NCBI GenBank assembly: GCA_029260615.1
Contig: JAJDCX010000067.1
Span: 1 to 33,318 of the forward strand
DNA length: 33,318 bases
From: Phycisphaeraceae bacterium
GTDB lineage: Bacteria > Planctomycetota > Phycisphaerae > Phycisphaerales > Phycisphaeraceae
Direction of reading: 5' to 3'
Shown here: in pieces, positions 8,050 through 16,934 of the stretch
Numbering within the stretch: the first letter of the stretch is position 1
How the letters are laid out: each line of letters opens with the position of its first letter
Made by a program: the position numbers and the translations under genes
The notes under the pieces: generated by a model
The model's input: the letters and a program-made list of their open reading frames with translations, nothing else
What the model was told of the DNA's origin: nothing
Databases searched by the model: none

Positions 8050-8400
8050 TCACCCCACCGTTGAACCCGCGGGCACGGGCTTGGACGGGGATAGCACCAC
8101 GACGTCTGCCAGTTCTTCGCCATCCATCGAGCTTGCCGCCAGCAGCATGCCGTTGGATTCTTCGCCACGGATTTTGCGCGGTTTGAGGTTGGTGACCACC
8201 ACGATCTGCTTGCCCACCAGATTCTCGGGTTCGTAGAACTGCTTGATCCCGGCACAGATCTGACGGGTGTGGTCGCCTAGATCAACCTGGAGTTTTAGTA
8301 GGCGGTCGGCGTTGGGGTGCGGCTCGGCAGCGGTGATGGTGGCGGCACGCAGGTCCAGCTTGATGAAGTCGTCGATTTGGATGGTCGGCTTGGGGTCCAT
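8050..8400 (-). CDS. Stand-alone tRNA-binding domain protein (MetG C-terminal-like)
   Basis: The 116-aa product is a single OB-fold tRNA-binding domain of the kind found at the C-terminus of dimeric methionyl-tRNA synthetase and as free Trbp111/CsaA-like proteins. Diagnostic stretches are IDDFIKLDLRAATITAAEPH near the start, HPNADRLLKLQVDLG, and NLKPRKIRGEESNGMLLAAS. It likely dimerises and binds tRNA. Whether it works with a MetG lacking this domain cannot be seen here. The ATG is preceded by CGGAGAATCAT, a good ribosome-binding site at proper spacing. It stands alone on the minus strand between two envelope genes and faces the long terminator at 7945. Confidence 0.9.
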   Translation of the reverse strand: MDPKPTIQIDDFIKLDLRAATITAAEPHPNADRLLKLQVDLGDHTRQICAGIKQFYEPENLVGKQIVVVTNLKPRKIRGEESNGMLLAASSMDGEELADVVVLSPSKPVPAGSTVG

Positions 8401-8453
8401 ATGATTCTCCGTAGGTCGGTCGGCATCGGGTCGGGCCGAAGAAGATAACGTAT

Positions 8454-11400
8454 ATGCCCGCCGCCGTCTTTTTTAAGGTGTCGTGGCAGCAGCAACGGAC
8501 GACCGTGCCCAACGAAGATCCTCCAACCCAAGCCCAAGCCCCAACCCCGCCCCCGGGAATGTCCCCGGATACCCCCCCGGCTTCATCTGCGGGCCCGGTA
8601 TCCCCAAAACCACGTCGGCGATGGTTGCGGGTTGCGATCTTGGTGCTGGCTTTGGTGGCGATCCTGCTGGGGGTGGTCTCGTTCATGACCCGGCCGGCCC
8701 GGCTTGTCCGTGTGGTGGAGTCGCTCTTGGAAGATTCGATCGGTTGCGAGGCCCAGATCGGCCAGGCCCAACTGACGTGGTCGGGGGTGCTGACGGTGGA
8801 CGGGATCGATCTGTCGATCCCCGGCATGACCGGTGAGTCCGCCAGACTCTTGCACTCGGACCGGGTCGTTGTTCAACTCAGATTCTTGCCGTTATTGATC
8901 GGCCGGGTCCGTGCAGCCTCGGTCGCGCTGACACAACCGACGTTGTACCTGACCGAGGACCTGGACGATGGCCTGTTTAACTATGAACATCTGATCGCAG
9001 GCCCGCCGGACCAGCAACAACGAGGCGGCCTGCCCAAAGCCCTGCCGGAGTTGTTTCTAAGCGGTGGCCAGATGCGGTTCGGTCAGGTCACGGCGGGTGT
9101 GTATCAGCCGGTGGAGGGATTCGACTTTGATGGGACACTCACCGCTGACGACGGCCGGGCGGGCGGGTACACCTTTGTCTTGAACCAGCACGCCGCCGGG
9201 GATGCCCAGACGGATTCCTCGCCCGGCCCGTCGATCCAGGGCGAGATTGACCTGAGTGAGCCGAGGGTGGAGTTTCAGGTGGACCATTTTACGTTCACCG
9301 GCCCGCACCGATATTTGTTGCCTCAGGAAATGCGTTTGTGGTGGGACCGTCTGTCGCCCAAGGGTGCATTGCCGGAGGTGATTTTCAGTGCCCGTCAAGA
9401 TGAAGCGGGGTTGGTAGCGCTGACGGCCCAGATGCGTTTGGATGGGATCGGGCTGTTGCTGCCGATCCAAGAGGGTGAGCCGTTGCGTCTGGCTGATGTG
9501 ACCGGGCTGGTCATATTGTCCGAGGGTGTGGTGGAATTGAAGGGCATGAGCGGGGAGCTTGAAGGCATCACGTTCACCGCCTCGGGCCGTGTCGAGGGTT
9601 TTGAATCTCAATCGCCCTTGTCGATTGCGGTATCGACCGAGCCGTTTGATATCCCCGCCGAGGGTGGGATCTGGCCCAAGCTCCCCCAGCAGATACGCCG
9701 GTATCAGGAGAGGTTTTCGCCGCAGGGGCGGTATCAGGCGCAGGTCACAATCGACAGGCCGACGCCCGGGTCTTCGCTACAGTTCAGCGGGCACATGGAC
9801 CTGTTGGATACGCGGTTTAAGTACAACAAGTTCCCTTACCCAGCCGACCAACTCTCCGGGCGGGTGACGTTTAACAATCAACGTGTCGACCTGAATGATC
9901 TGGTGGGAATCAGCCCGTCCGGTGGCCGGGCTATTGTCAGCGGTTCGATCATCCCACCCGGCGGCGACGGCAAAGTCGATATCACGATCCGCGGCGAAGG
10001 CTTCGCGGTCGATGACTACCTGCTCGATGCGATGAAGCCTAAGCACCGAAAAATAATAGACATGTTCTTTAATCGGGAGGGCTACGAAGACTTGCTCGCG
10101 CACGGTGTGATTCGCGCGCCGGGTGAGCAGCCGTCGCCCCTGCCCCCGCCCCCGGATGCTTCGGACATCCCGGATACTCTACAAGTCTCGCAAGCCACGG
10201 AGGCTTTGGCCACACCCGACTCTCAAGAGCAGCACGTTGCCGTCCCCGTGTTCGAGCCCGGCGGGACCGCGTCGATGGTGGTGCATATCCAGCGGCCTGC
10301 TGGCCCGGGGAAGAAGTACCGGGTGACGACCGACCTGGATGCGGCGGGCCTGCGCAGCGTGTTTAGTTTCTGGCACTACCCGATGCTCGTAGATAGCGGC
10401 CGGGTGGTCATCACCCCGGATGATGTCCGGGTGGATGGCGTACATCTTCGGTCGGTCAGCGGTGGGGGTGGTGGGGTGGTAGACGGTCGGCTTGAACTGC
10501 CCAACGACGAACACAAGCTCATACCTTTCCTGCAGCTATCCAGCATCCGCCTACCGATCGATGAGGTGTTGGTCGCGTCGATCCCCAAGCCCAAAGACCG
10601 TTGGGTAAAGTCACTGAACCTGACCGGTGCTTTGGTCGGGACCGGAGAGGTTTATGCCGGGGCCGACGGGAAAGTGTCTTTTACCATCGACTCACAGATG
10701 AAAGACGGCACGGCGACGCCCAACGGCGGGACCTACACCCTTGAAGATATCCAAGGCTTCATCACGGTCGAACACGGCCGCGTGCAGTTTGAACAGCTGA
10801 CCGGTCGGCACGACGGCGGGACGATCACCCTTGACGGGCAGACCGATTTTAGCGAGCAGGGCTTTGGGGCTGATCTGAAATTTATCGGCGGCGACCTGCG
10901 GATCGAGCCGGGCCTGATCGATCTGTTGCCAACAGGTCATGATGGGCGTGCGGTGATGAGTTCGCTGTTCGACAAATACAGTCCCGAGGGGGAGTTTGAC
11001 GGAGAGTTGGATTACTTTGGTGGCAACGGCAGGCCCGATGGATTCATGCTAAGCATTGAGCCAAAGACATTGAGCCTGGACTACGCCGGGCAACGTATTG
11101 AGTTGGCCGACATGTTCGGGCGGGCCGAGCTGACTCCTAAGCGAGTCGTCTTGTACGAGGTGGGTGGGCGATTCGCTTCGGGCAAGTTCAAGGTAAACGG
11201 GGACGCTCTGCTGGGCGAGGAACGTGAGGCGAGTTTGACGTTTGATGTAGATGCCCAGCGGATCGACGCGACCGCGCGGGCGGTGCTGCCTGGGGCGGTG
11301 TTGACGATCATCGACAAGCTCTCGATCCAGGGCCCGTATCGCATGGACGGTGCCCGCCTGCTGACCTGGCCGACGGTGAAGCAGGGCCCGACGATGATCT

Positions 11401-12347
11401 TTGAGGGGAAGGTCAGGTTGCTTGGTGCCAGTGCGCAGGTCGGCGTGCCCGTGACCGAATTGGATGCAGACCTGGATATGCACGTCGTCACTTTTTCTGA
11501 CCAGCCCTGGCCGCACACCGATATTCGGATCGATGCCAACCGCCTGCGTGCGGCGGATCGTTTGATCGAGCGTGTGTCGTTGACGGCCCAGACGGGCAAG
11601 CAGCCCTGGCAGATCGAGCTGGCGGACCTGAGGGGCACGCTCTACGGGGGGACGCTTGTGGGGTGGGGCCAGTTGCGGATGGGCAAAGACGCCACGTTCG
11701 GATTTGACCTGACACTGCAGGAGGTCGAGCTTGAGCCGTTCCTCAACCCGCTGAACATCGCCGAGTCCACCGACTCCGGCGAGATAGACCCCGCGGAGTT
11801 ATCCACCCGGAACATGGCGTCGGGTTTATTGTCCGCCGGCCTGACGATCCGTATCCCCACGGATGATCCTTCGCAGCGGCAGGGCAGGGGTGTGGTCACC
11901 GTCCGGGATGCGAAACTCTACGACCGGCCGATCACGCTGGCCCTCTTACAGGCGGCGAACCTGGGGCTGCCCAATGAATCCTCCTTCGACCGTGCTTCGG
12001 CCCGCTACCTGATCTTCGGGGACACCGTGCAGTTCGATGACATACGCTTCGAGGCCCCGGCTTTTGTCATCGCGGGCACTGGCACGATGGACTTTCCTTC
12101 CAACGAGTTGAACCTGCGGATGGTTACACACAACCCCGCAGCGCCAGACCTGGGCCCGGTCTCCGAGCTGGTCCGAACATTTAAAGATGAATTGCTGGGT
12201 ATCGAGGTCCGCGGCACGTTGGCCGAACCCAAGGCCCGGGTCGTGACGCTTGAGGGATTCTTCCGCTCGTGGGGGCGCGTCTTCGGCGACACCCGTGCTC
12301 AACTCACACACGATCAACCCGCCGAGCTACAACCCGGTAGGGAGTGA
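8454..12347 (+). CDS. Giant AsmA-like / TamB-like envelope protein
   Basis: The 1297-aa product has a Pro-rich cytoplasmic N-terminus, an RRRW charged cap and one membrane segment (~60-78). A very long region of repeated short beta-strands follows, with AsmA-family features: LVRVVESLLEDSIGCEAQIG after the anchor, and a late YDRPITLALLQAANLGLP to GTGTMDFPSNELNLRMV stretch typical of AsmA C-terminal regions. AsmA, TamB and YhdP proteins form hydrophobic grooves implicated in phospholipid transport between inner and outer membranes; this role is inferred. The start is uncertain: a TATATG box overlaps the ATG at 8454, and in-frame GTG codons at 8478 and 8505 would keep the anchor. It is the third envelope-biogenesis gene of this block. 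Confidence 0.8.
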   Translation: MPAAVFFKVSWQQQRTTVPNEDPPTQAQAPTPPPGMSPDTPPASSAGPVSPKPRRRWLRVAILVLALVAILLGVVSFMTRPARLVRVVESLLEDSIGCEAQIGQAQLTWSGVLTVDGIDLSIPGMTGESARLLHSDRVVVQLRFLPLLIGRVRAASVALTQPTLYLTEDLDDGLFNYEHLIAGPPDQQQRGGLPKALPELFLSGGQMRFGQVTAGVYQPVEGFDFDGTLTADDGRAGGYTFVLNQHAAGDAQTDSSPGPSIQGEIDLSEPRVEFQVDHFTFTGPHRYLLPQEMRLWWDRLSPKGALPEVIFSARQDEAGLVALTAQMRLDGIGLLLPIQEGEPLRLADVTGLVILSEGVVELKGMSGELEGITFTASGRVEGFESQSPLSIAVSTEPFDIPAEGGIWPKLPQQIRRYQERFSPQGRYQAQVTIDRPTPGSSLQFSGHMDLLDTRFKYNKFPYPADQLSGRVTFNNQRVDLNDLVGISPSGGRAIVSGSIIPPGGDGKVDITIRGEGFAVDDYLLDAMKPKHRKIIDMFFNREGYEDLLAHGVIRAPGEQPSPLPPPPDASDIPDTLQVSQATEALATPDSQEQHVAVPVFEPGGTASMVVHIQRPAGPGKKYRVTTDLDAAGLRSVFSFWHYPMLVDSGRVVITPDDVRVDGVHLRSVSGGGGGVVDGRLELPNDEHKLIPFLQLSSIRLPIDEVLVASIPKPKDRWVKSLNLTGALVGTGEVYAGADGKVSFTIDSQMKDGTATPNGGTYTLEDIQGFITVEHGRVQFEQLTGRHDGGTITLDGQTDFSEQGFGADLKFIGGDLRIEPGLIDLLPTGHDGRAVMSSLFDKYSPEGEFDGELDYFGGNGRPDGFMLSIEPKTLSLDYAGQRIELADMFGRAELTPKRVVLYEVGGRFASGKFKVNGDALLGEEREASLTFDVDAQRIDATARAVLPGAVLTIIDKLSIQGPYRMDGARLLTWPTVKQGPTMIFEGKVRLLGASAQVGVPVTELDADLDMHVVTFSDQPWPHTDIRIDANRLRAADRLIERVSLTAQTGKQPWQIELADLRGTLYGGTLVGWGQLRMGKDATFGFDLTLQEVELEPFLNPLNIAESTDSGEIDPAELSTRNMASGLLSAGLTIRIPTDDPSQRQGRGVVTVRDAKLYDRPITLALLQAANLGLPNESSFDRASARYLIFGDTVQFDDIRFEAPAFVIAGTGTMDFPSNELNLRMVTHNPAAPDLGPVSELVRTFKDELLGIEVRGTLAEPKARVVTLEGFFRSWGRVFGDTRAQLTHDQPAELQPGRE

Positions 12348-12486
12348 TGTCGGGTATCGGACAGATGCGCATCGAATCGCTGCCCGTTGATTAAGCGGTC
12401 TTTTACATAGGTACTTCGTTTGCGGTTTAGCGCTTTGCCACCCACCCCACAACCGCGTTATTGATCGTTTCCCCTGATACCCGACA
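12348..12486. repeat. Inverted TGTCGGGTATC pair spanning the AsmA-like/12494 spacer
   Basis: TGTCGGGTATC at 12348-12358 and its perfect complement GATACCCGACA at 12476-12486 bracket almost the whole 146-nt space between the convergent genes. The space also holds a GGTTTAGCG word like that of the repeat at 5777. I see no open reading frame, RNA gene or U-tract inside. Confidence 0.55.
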
Positions 12487-12493
12487 CCCGATT

Positions 12494-13132
12494 TTACTGC
12501 ACCCCGACCAGCCGTCGTATGACGTCGCCGGGGCCGATGCTGTCGATCTCGGCCCGTGCCTGTTCGTTGACCGGTTCGTAGTCTCTCACCGGGGGGGTGG
12601 CGGTCAAGTCGGTGGGTTGATCGTCGGTGGCTTTGGCTAAACCAAGGGAACCGTCGCCGGTGACGGTTACGACCCAGCGCCCCTCATCCAGCCGACGGTA
12701 GACCGCCTTGCCGTGCGCTAGTTTGGGGTCATCCCAGCCGACCTGGGCAAGCTCCGGCTCGACCACCACGGCGTCGCTGGGCGGGGTCTTGGCATCGAAC
12801 ACACGGCGAACCCACAGCCGGCCGTCCAGCACGACGTAGTCGACATAAATCTCACCGGACGGGTCGAACGGCGTGGGGATCTGTTTGACCACGCCCTGGT
12901 TGGTTCGGATGGAGACACAGAGCTTGCCGTCCTGGACGACCAGTTCCGTGACCGCGGTCTTGCGTACAGCCTGGTTGTAGGTCTCCCGGAGCTGGTCGTA
13001 GTCGTCGGCCAGAGCGGTCAGGCGGTCGCGGTAGATGTCGGCCTTGAGGTTCGCTTGGACAAGCTGATACCCGACGAACCCGGCCACGCCGAGCAACACC
13101 ACCGCCGCCACGTTGCCGATACGATTGGTCAT
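12494..13132 (-). CDS. Membrane-anchored protein of unknown function
   Basis: The 212-aa product starts MTNRIGNVAAVV and has one N-terminal membrane helix (residues ~7-24), then a short coiled-coil-like segment (YRDRLTALADDYDQLRETY). A soluble domain of beta-strands follows, with repeated charged turns (WVRRVFDAKTPPSDAVVVEP). I do not recognise the family. I chose the ATG at 13132 because AGAAGGA lies about 8 nt upstream, whereas extension to 13201 adds an unlikely polar N-terminus. The soluble part probably faces the periplasm. It converges on the AsmA-like gene and diverges from the esterase gene, so it is likely transcribed alone. Confidence 0.7.
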   Translation of the reverse strand: MTNRIGNVAAVVLLGVAGFVGYQLVQANLKADIYRDRLTALADDYDQLRETYNQAVRKTAVTELVVQDGKLCVSIRTNQGVVKQIPTPFDPSGEIYVDYVVLDGRLWVRRVFDAKTPPSDAVVVEPELAQVGWDDPKLAHGKAVYRRLDEGRWVVTVTGDGSLGLAKATDDQPTDLTATPPVRDYEPVNEQARAEIDSIGPGDVIRRLVGVQ

Positions 13133-13278
13133 GAGATCGGTTCCTTCTCTAGGGTCCAAGGCGTGATCGGGAGGAGCTCGCCGACTATTTATATCGGCCA
13201 TCGCCGGGTGTCCTATCCATATCCGGGTAAATCGTGGCCAATCAGGCGATTGTGGCGGGCTGGTCGGGGTGATAGAAC

Positions 13279-15357
13279 ATGGGGATGAAATACACCTATC
13301 CCCGAGTCAAAAAGCTAAAAACCTTGCCGCTGCTGATAGCCTTTGTGTTTCTGGTGTTTGGTTCGTCTGCGTGGGCGGAGGTCTGGCTGCCGAGTGTGCT
13401 GTCGGATCACATGGTGTTGCAGCGGGACGAGCCGGTCCCGGTCTGGGGCAGGGCGGCACCGGGCGAGACGGTGACGGTGTCGATCGACGAGCAACGCACG
13501 ACCACGACGGCCGATCAGGCGGGACGCTGGCGTGTGGATCTATCGGCGATGTCGGCGGGTGGGCCGTTCACGATGACGGTCGTTGGGTCGAACACGTTGA
13601 CGCTTGAAGACATCTATATCGGCGAGGTCTGGCTGTGCTCAGGCCAATCGAATATGCAATGGACGGTCTCAAATTCAGGCAACCCCAAGGAAGAGATTGG
13701 CAGCGCGGACTGGCCGTTGATCAGGATGTACACCGCGAAGCGCACCCGGGCCGCCGAACCGAAAGACGATGTGGTCGGGAGTTGGCAGGTCTGTTCCCCG
13801 CAGACGGTCGGGGGGTTCAGCGCGGTGGGGTACTTCTTTGGCCGCGATCTACACCGTGAATTAGATGTGCCCATCGGGCTGGTTCACAGCAGTTGGGGCG
13901 GCAGCCGGGCCGAGCCTTGGACGCCGCGTGAGTCGTTGCTCTCACATCCGCGTTACAAGCCCGGGGTCGAAAAGTTAGACGCCACGCTCGCCGCATACCT
14001 TGCCGACAAAGACGCGCTCGATGCCCAATTTGCTAAGGACGCCCAAGCGTTCCCACCAACCCTGGCCGCTTTTCACAGGCGTATCGAAGACGATGGCGAT
14101 GGGTTGGCCCAGTTGTGGCAATCGCCTAACCACGCGACAGATAACTGGGGCGTCGCGCAGGTGCCCGGCCCCTGGGAATCCAATGCCGGTGAGGATATGG
14201 CTGGGTTCGATGGCGTGGCGTGGTTCCGACGGTCGGTCACGATCCCCGATGATTGGGCCGGCCTGGACCTGCAACTGAACCTCGGGCAGATCGACGACAC
14301 CGACCTGACTTTCTTCGATGGCCAACAGGTTGGGCGCACCGGGTTTGACGTGTCCAGCCCGCACACCGTTCTACGGACCTATACCGTGCCGAGCAGTCTG
14401 GTCACACCGGGTGAGCACAGCATCTCGGTGCGTATCGTAGATCTCCGAGGTGCCGGCGGGCTCGTCGGTTCGCCTCAGTTCATGACATTGGCACCCTTCG
14501 GAGGCGGCATAACTCAGCCCATTCCGCTTGCAGGTCAATGGAAATACCGCATCGACTTTGCGATCGATCACTCTGAGTATCCAGTCGCGCCGCAGGATCC
14601 AGCGCAAGCCGGTGCGAAATTTACGTCGCCCATGGCGATGTACAACGGGATGCTCCACCCGCTGGTTCCATACGGCCTGCGCGGCGCGATCTGGTATCAG
14701 GGCGAATCCAATGCCGGCCAGGCCGAGGCTTACCGCGAGTTGCTGCCGCTGATGATCCAAGGCTGGCGTGATGTTTGGGGCAAGCCGTCGATGCCGTTTG
14801 GGATCGTGCAGCTAGCGAACTTCTTGAAGCCGGCTGACGAGCCCTGTGACAGTGCTTGGGCTGAACTACGCGATGCACAGCTTCACACACTCAAGACCAC
14901 GGCCCATACCGGGCTTGCCGTCGCGATCGACATCGGGGAGGCCAGCGACATCCACCCAAAGAACAAGCAGGAGGTCGGTCGACGGCTGTCGCTGTGGGCC
15001 CTCTCGCAGGTCTACGGCCAAGACCTTGTCTGGTCGGGGCCGCTTAATAAGTCGATGCAAATCGAGGGCGGGAAGATCTCTCTAAGGTTCGACCACGTTG
15101 GCGGCGGTTTGCTGGCGCGCGGTGGCGGGGCGTTGCAAAGTTTCTCGATCGCTGGGGAAGATCGGAAATTCGTCTGGGCCCAAGCGGAGATCGTTGGCGA
15201 TGAAATCGTCGTATGGAGTAATCAGGTGACCTCGCCGGTTGCGGTGCGCTACGGCTGGGCGAACAACCCCGATAAGGCGAACTTGACCAATCAGGAAGGC
15301 TTGCCCGCGTCACCGTTTCGCACGGATGATTGGCCTGGAATCACGGCGGTGAAGTAG
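13279..15357 (+). CDS. Secreted sialate O-acetylesterase
   Basis: Sialate O-acetylesterases remove acetyl groups from sialic acids or other acetylated sugars, usually outside the cytoplasm during glycan degradation. The 692-aa product has a signal peptide (cleavage likely after AWA, residue 33) and an N-terminal beta-domain (VLSDHMVLQRDEPVPVWG). The SGNH-type nucleophile is in CSGQSNMQW (S124), and the catalytic Asp-His pair is SDIHP (D557, H559). Between them lies an inserted jelly-roll like the glycan-binding domain of beta-galactosidases (FRRSVTIPDDWAG, residues ~290-400), and the conserved WYQGESNA block follows. This two-part layout is normal for the family. No other sugar-degradation gene adjoins it, so the substrate is open. 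Confidence 0.93.
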   Translation: MGMKYTYPRVKKLKTLPLLIAFVFLVFGSSAWAEVWLPSVLSDHMVLQRDEPVPVWGRAAPGETVTVSIDEQRTTTTADQAGRWRVDLSAMSAGGPFTMTVVGSNTLTLEDIYIGEVWLCSGQSNMQWTVSNSGNPKEEIGSADWPLIRMYTAKRTRAAEPKDDVVGSWQVCSPQTVGGFSAVGYFFGRDLHRELDVPIGLVHSSWGGSRAEPWTPRESLLSHPRYKPGVEKLDATLAAYLADKDALDAQFAKDAQAFPPTLAAFHRRIEDDGDGLAQLWQSPNHATDNWGVAQVPGPWESNAGEDMAGFDGVAWFRRSVTIPDDWAGLDLQLNLGQIDDTDLTFFDGQQVGRTGFDVSSPHTVLRTYTVPSSLVTPGEHSISVRIVDLRGAGGLVGSPQFMTLAPFGGGITQPIPLAGQWKYRIDFAIDHSEYPVAPQDPAQAGAKFTSPMAMYNGMLHPLVPYGLRGAIWYQGESNAGQAEAYRELLPLMIQGWRDVWGKPSMPFGIVQLANFLKPADEPCDSAWAELRDAQLHTLKTTAHTGLAVAIDIGEASDIHPKNKQEVGRRLSLWALSQVYGQDLVWSGPLNKSMQIEGGKISLRFDHVGGGLLARGGGALQSFSIAGEDRKFVWAQAEIVGDEIVVWSNQVTSPVAVRYGWANNPDKANLTNQEGLPASPFRTDDWPGITAVK

Positions 15358-15460
15358 TGGGGTGTCTGGTGACGTATCGATGGGTGAGGAATATTCAGGT
15401 GTATCTGTTAGGACACTCACGATAGGCCATCGAATGCCATGTCCCCAGTGCGTTCCGCAT

Positions 15461-15955
15461 TCATGAAACCGAGTCCGTCCCATCGTCCTCGCGTGTGCTG
15501 TTTTGATACAGCTTATGAACCGACTCCCGGAACAGCACGATGAAGGTGCATACGCCCAAGGCTGTGCCGAACGGGATTGAAAGGCAATTAATACCCGCGA
15601 TCACAACGCTGAAAGTGCGTCCCCGTATGCGACCGATCATCCGGCCGGAGATGATGGTTAGGACTCCTTTAGTACCGCCGAACAAGAGCCCAAACAACCC
15701 GATAGCCACAAAAAGAAGCCCAAATTCATTCGGCATCTGGTACGCCGCGGGGACTTGCTGTGGCTGAGGCATTGTCTGTGGGTCGATGTACATTACCAGC
15801 CCCATGACAATATAGATAATAAAAAAACAAGAGAACAAGAGGGTTAACCCTCCGGACAAGTAGTGGAAAATGCTCAGCAACTTCAAGTGGTCGCGGTCAC
15901 GGTCGTAGATAGGTTCGTGGGTGTTGTCCATCTTGGCACCGCCTATCGGTTTCAT
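15461..15955 (-). CDS. Small integral membrane protein, unknown function
   Basis: The 164-aa product has about four hydrophobic segments: LSGGLTLLFSCFFIIYIVMG, FGLLFVAIGLFGLLFGG, TFSVVIAGINCLSIPFG and ALGVCTFIVLF. A Pro/Gln-rich loop lies between the first two, and the tail is polar. I do not recognise it beyond a general resemblance to small membrane proteins of environmental bacteria. The ATG at 15955 overlaps the tmk stop codon as ATGA, which suggests translational coupling. An ATG at 15931 (MDNTHEP) is an alternative start. Base composition is somewhat more AT-rich than its neighbours. Confidence 0.7.
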   Translation of the reverse strand: MKPIGGAKMDNTHEPIYDRDRDHLKLLSIFHYLSGGLTLLFSCFFIIYIVMGLVMYIDPQTMPQPQQVPAAYQMPNEFGLLFVAIGLFGLLFGGTKGVLTIISGRMIGRIRGRTFSVVIAGINCLSIPFGTALGVCTFIVLFRESVHKLYQNSTREDDGTDSVS

Positions 15956-16629
15956 CCGAGTATAGCACGCAGCCCCTTGATCAGCCGGTCGAACACCACG
16001 TCTTCGTCGTCCCTGGCGTCGATGACCAGGTAACGTTCGGGGTCGTTTGCCGCCTGGTCGAGGTAGCCCTGCCGGACTTTCTCGTGGAACGCGGCGCCCT
16101 TGATCTCCATGCGGTCGTGGGTGGCATCAAACTCGTTTTCACGCAGCAGCGGGCTCATCCGTTTGCGGGCGGTGGGGAGGTCGACATCGAAGACGACGAC
16201 CAGGTCCGGCCAGGTGTTGCGCAACGCGATCTGCCCGACGCGGAGGATGTCGGCGACGTCGATCCCCCCGGCGGTGCCCTGGTATGCCAGGGTCGAACTG
16301 ATGAACCGGTCGGCGAGGACGAGTTTGTTGGCCTTGATGGCGGGGTTGATCCGTTCGGCGACAAGCTGGGCCCGGCTTGCCATGAAAAGCAGCATCTCGC
16401 AGCGGATGTCGACCTCGTCGGTGTTGGAGGGGTCAAGGAGGATGCGGCGGACCTGTTCGCCGATGTAGGTCCCACCGGGCTCGCGGACCTCGCAGACCTC
16501 GATGCCGGCGCTCTTGACCAGGCCGTCCAGCCGGGTGAACTGCGTGCTCTTGCCGCTGCCGTCGGGCCCGTCAAAGACGATAAATCGGCCACGGAGTTTG
16601 TTCAGCCATGTCGTATCGATGGGTGTCAT
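15952..16629 (-). CDS. tmk: Thymidylate kinase
   Basis: Tmk phosphorylates dTMP to dTDP, an essential step of dTTP synthesis. The 225-aa product carries the P-loop GPDGSGKST (residues 21-29), the EPGGTYIGEQVR substrate loop near 50, and DRF at 107-109 followed by SSTLAYQG, which binds the thymine base. A LID-like segment around 157-178 is Arg/Glu-rich. A promoter-like pair lies immediately upstream (16638-16666), with its -10 box 8 nt from the ATG and no Shine-Dalgarno sequence, so the message may be leaderless. The downstream membrane-protein gene overlaps the stop codon by 4 nt. Length and motifs match the family well. Confidence 0.94.
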   Translation of the reverse strand: MTPIDTTWLNKLRGRFIVFDGPDGSGKSTQFTRLDGLVKSAGIEVCEVREPGGTYIGEQVRRILLDPSNTDEVDIRCEMLLFMASRAQLVAERINPAIKANKLVLADRFISSTLAYQGTAGGIDVADILRVGQIALRNTWPDLVVVFDVDLPTARKRMSPLLRENEFDATHDRMEIKGAAFHEKVRQGYLDQAANDPERYLVIDARDDEDVVFDRLIKGLRAILG

Positions 16630-16637
16630 CGCGGGTG

Positions 16638-16666
16638 AAGATACACCATTCCCGGTCGGCTGACAC
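16638..16666 (-). promoter_or_regulatory. Candidate tmk promoter (leaderless)
   Basis: On the minus strand GTGTCA (16661-16666) and TATCTT (16638-16643) are spaced by 17 nt, and 8 nt follow to the tmk ATG. Transcription would begin at or next to the start codon. The next open reading frame upstream on this strand looks spurious, so tmk needs a promoter here. Confidence 0.5.
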
Positions 16667-16681
16667 GCTTGGGGAAAACGT

Positions 16682-16904
16682 GGGAAAGGTAACAGGGATG
16701 AACGCGGATAAACACTGATACAGAATCGATCAAGTGGCGTCGATCTTGCAGCTTGATCCTGTCCAACCGGTCTATCTGTGGATATTCTTTCTGATCGGAG
16801 GTGATCCGTAGAAGTGCAGGATGAGCAGGATGCAGACGGTGGGCGGGCCAGTCAGTATCGCCTTCCCATCCGTGTTTATCAGCGTTCATCCCTGTTGCTT
16901 TCCC
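16682..16904. repeat. Long inverted repeat, AACAGGGATGAACGC family
   Basis: Arms 16682-16719 and 16868-16904 pair over about 37 bp with a few mismatches (shared cores AACAGGGATGAACGC and GATAAACAC). Between them lie 148 nt with an inner GATCAAG/CTTGATC pair and a GCAGGATGAGCAGGATG direct repeat. This fills the space between divergent tmk and a methyltransferase (16630-16934). No coding function is supported. It has the look of a non-autonomous dispersed element. Confidence 0.75.
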
Positions 16905-16934
16905 TCCCTGATCCGGCCCGCCTAAGATACCCCC

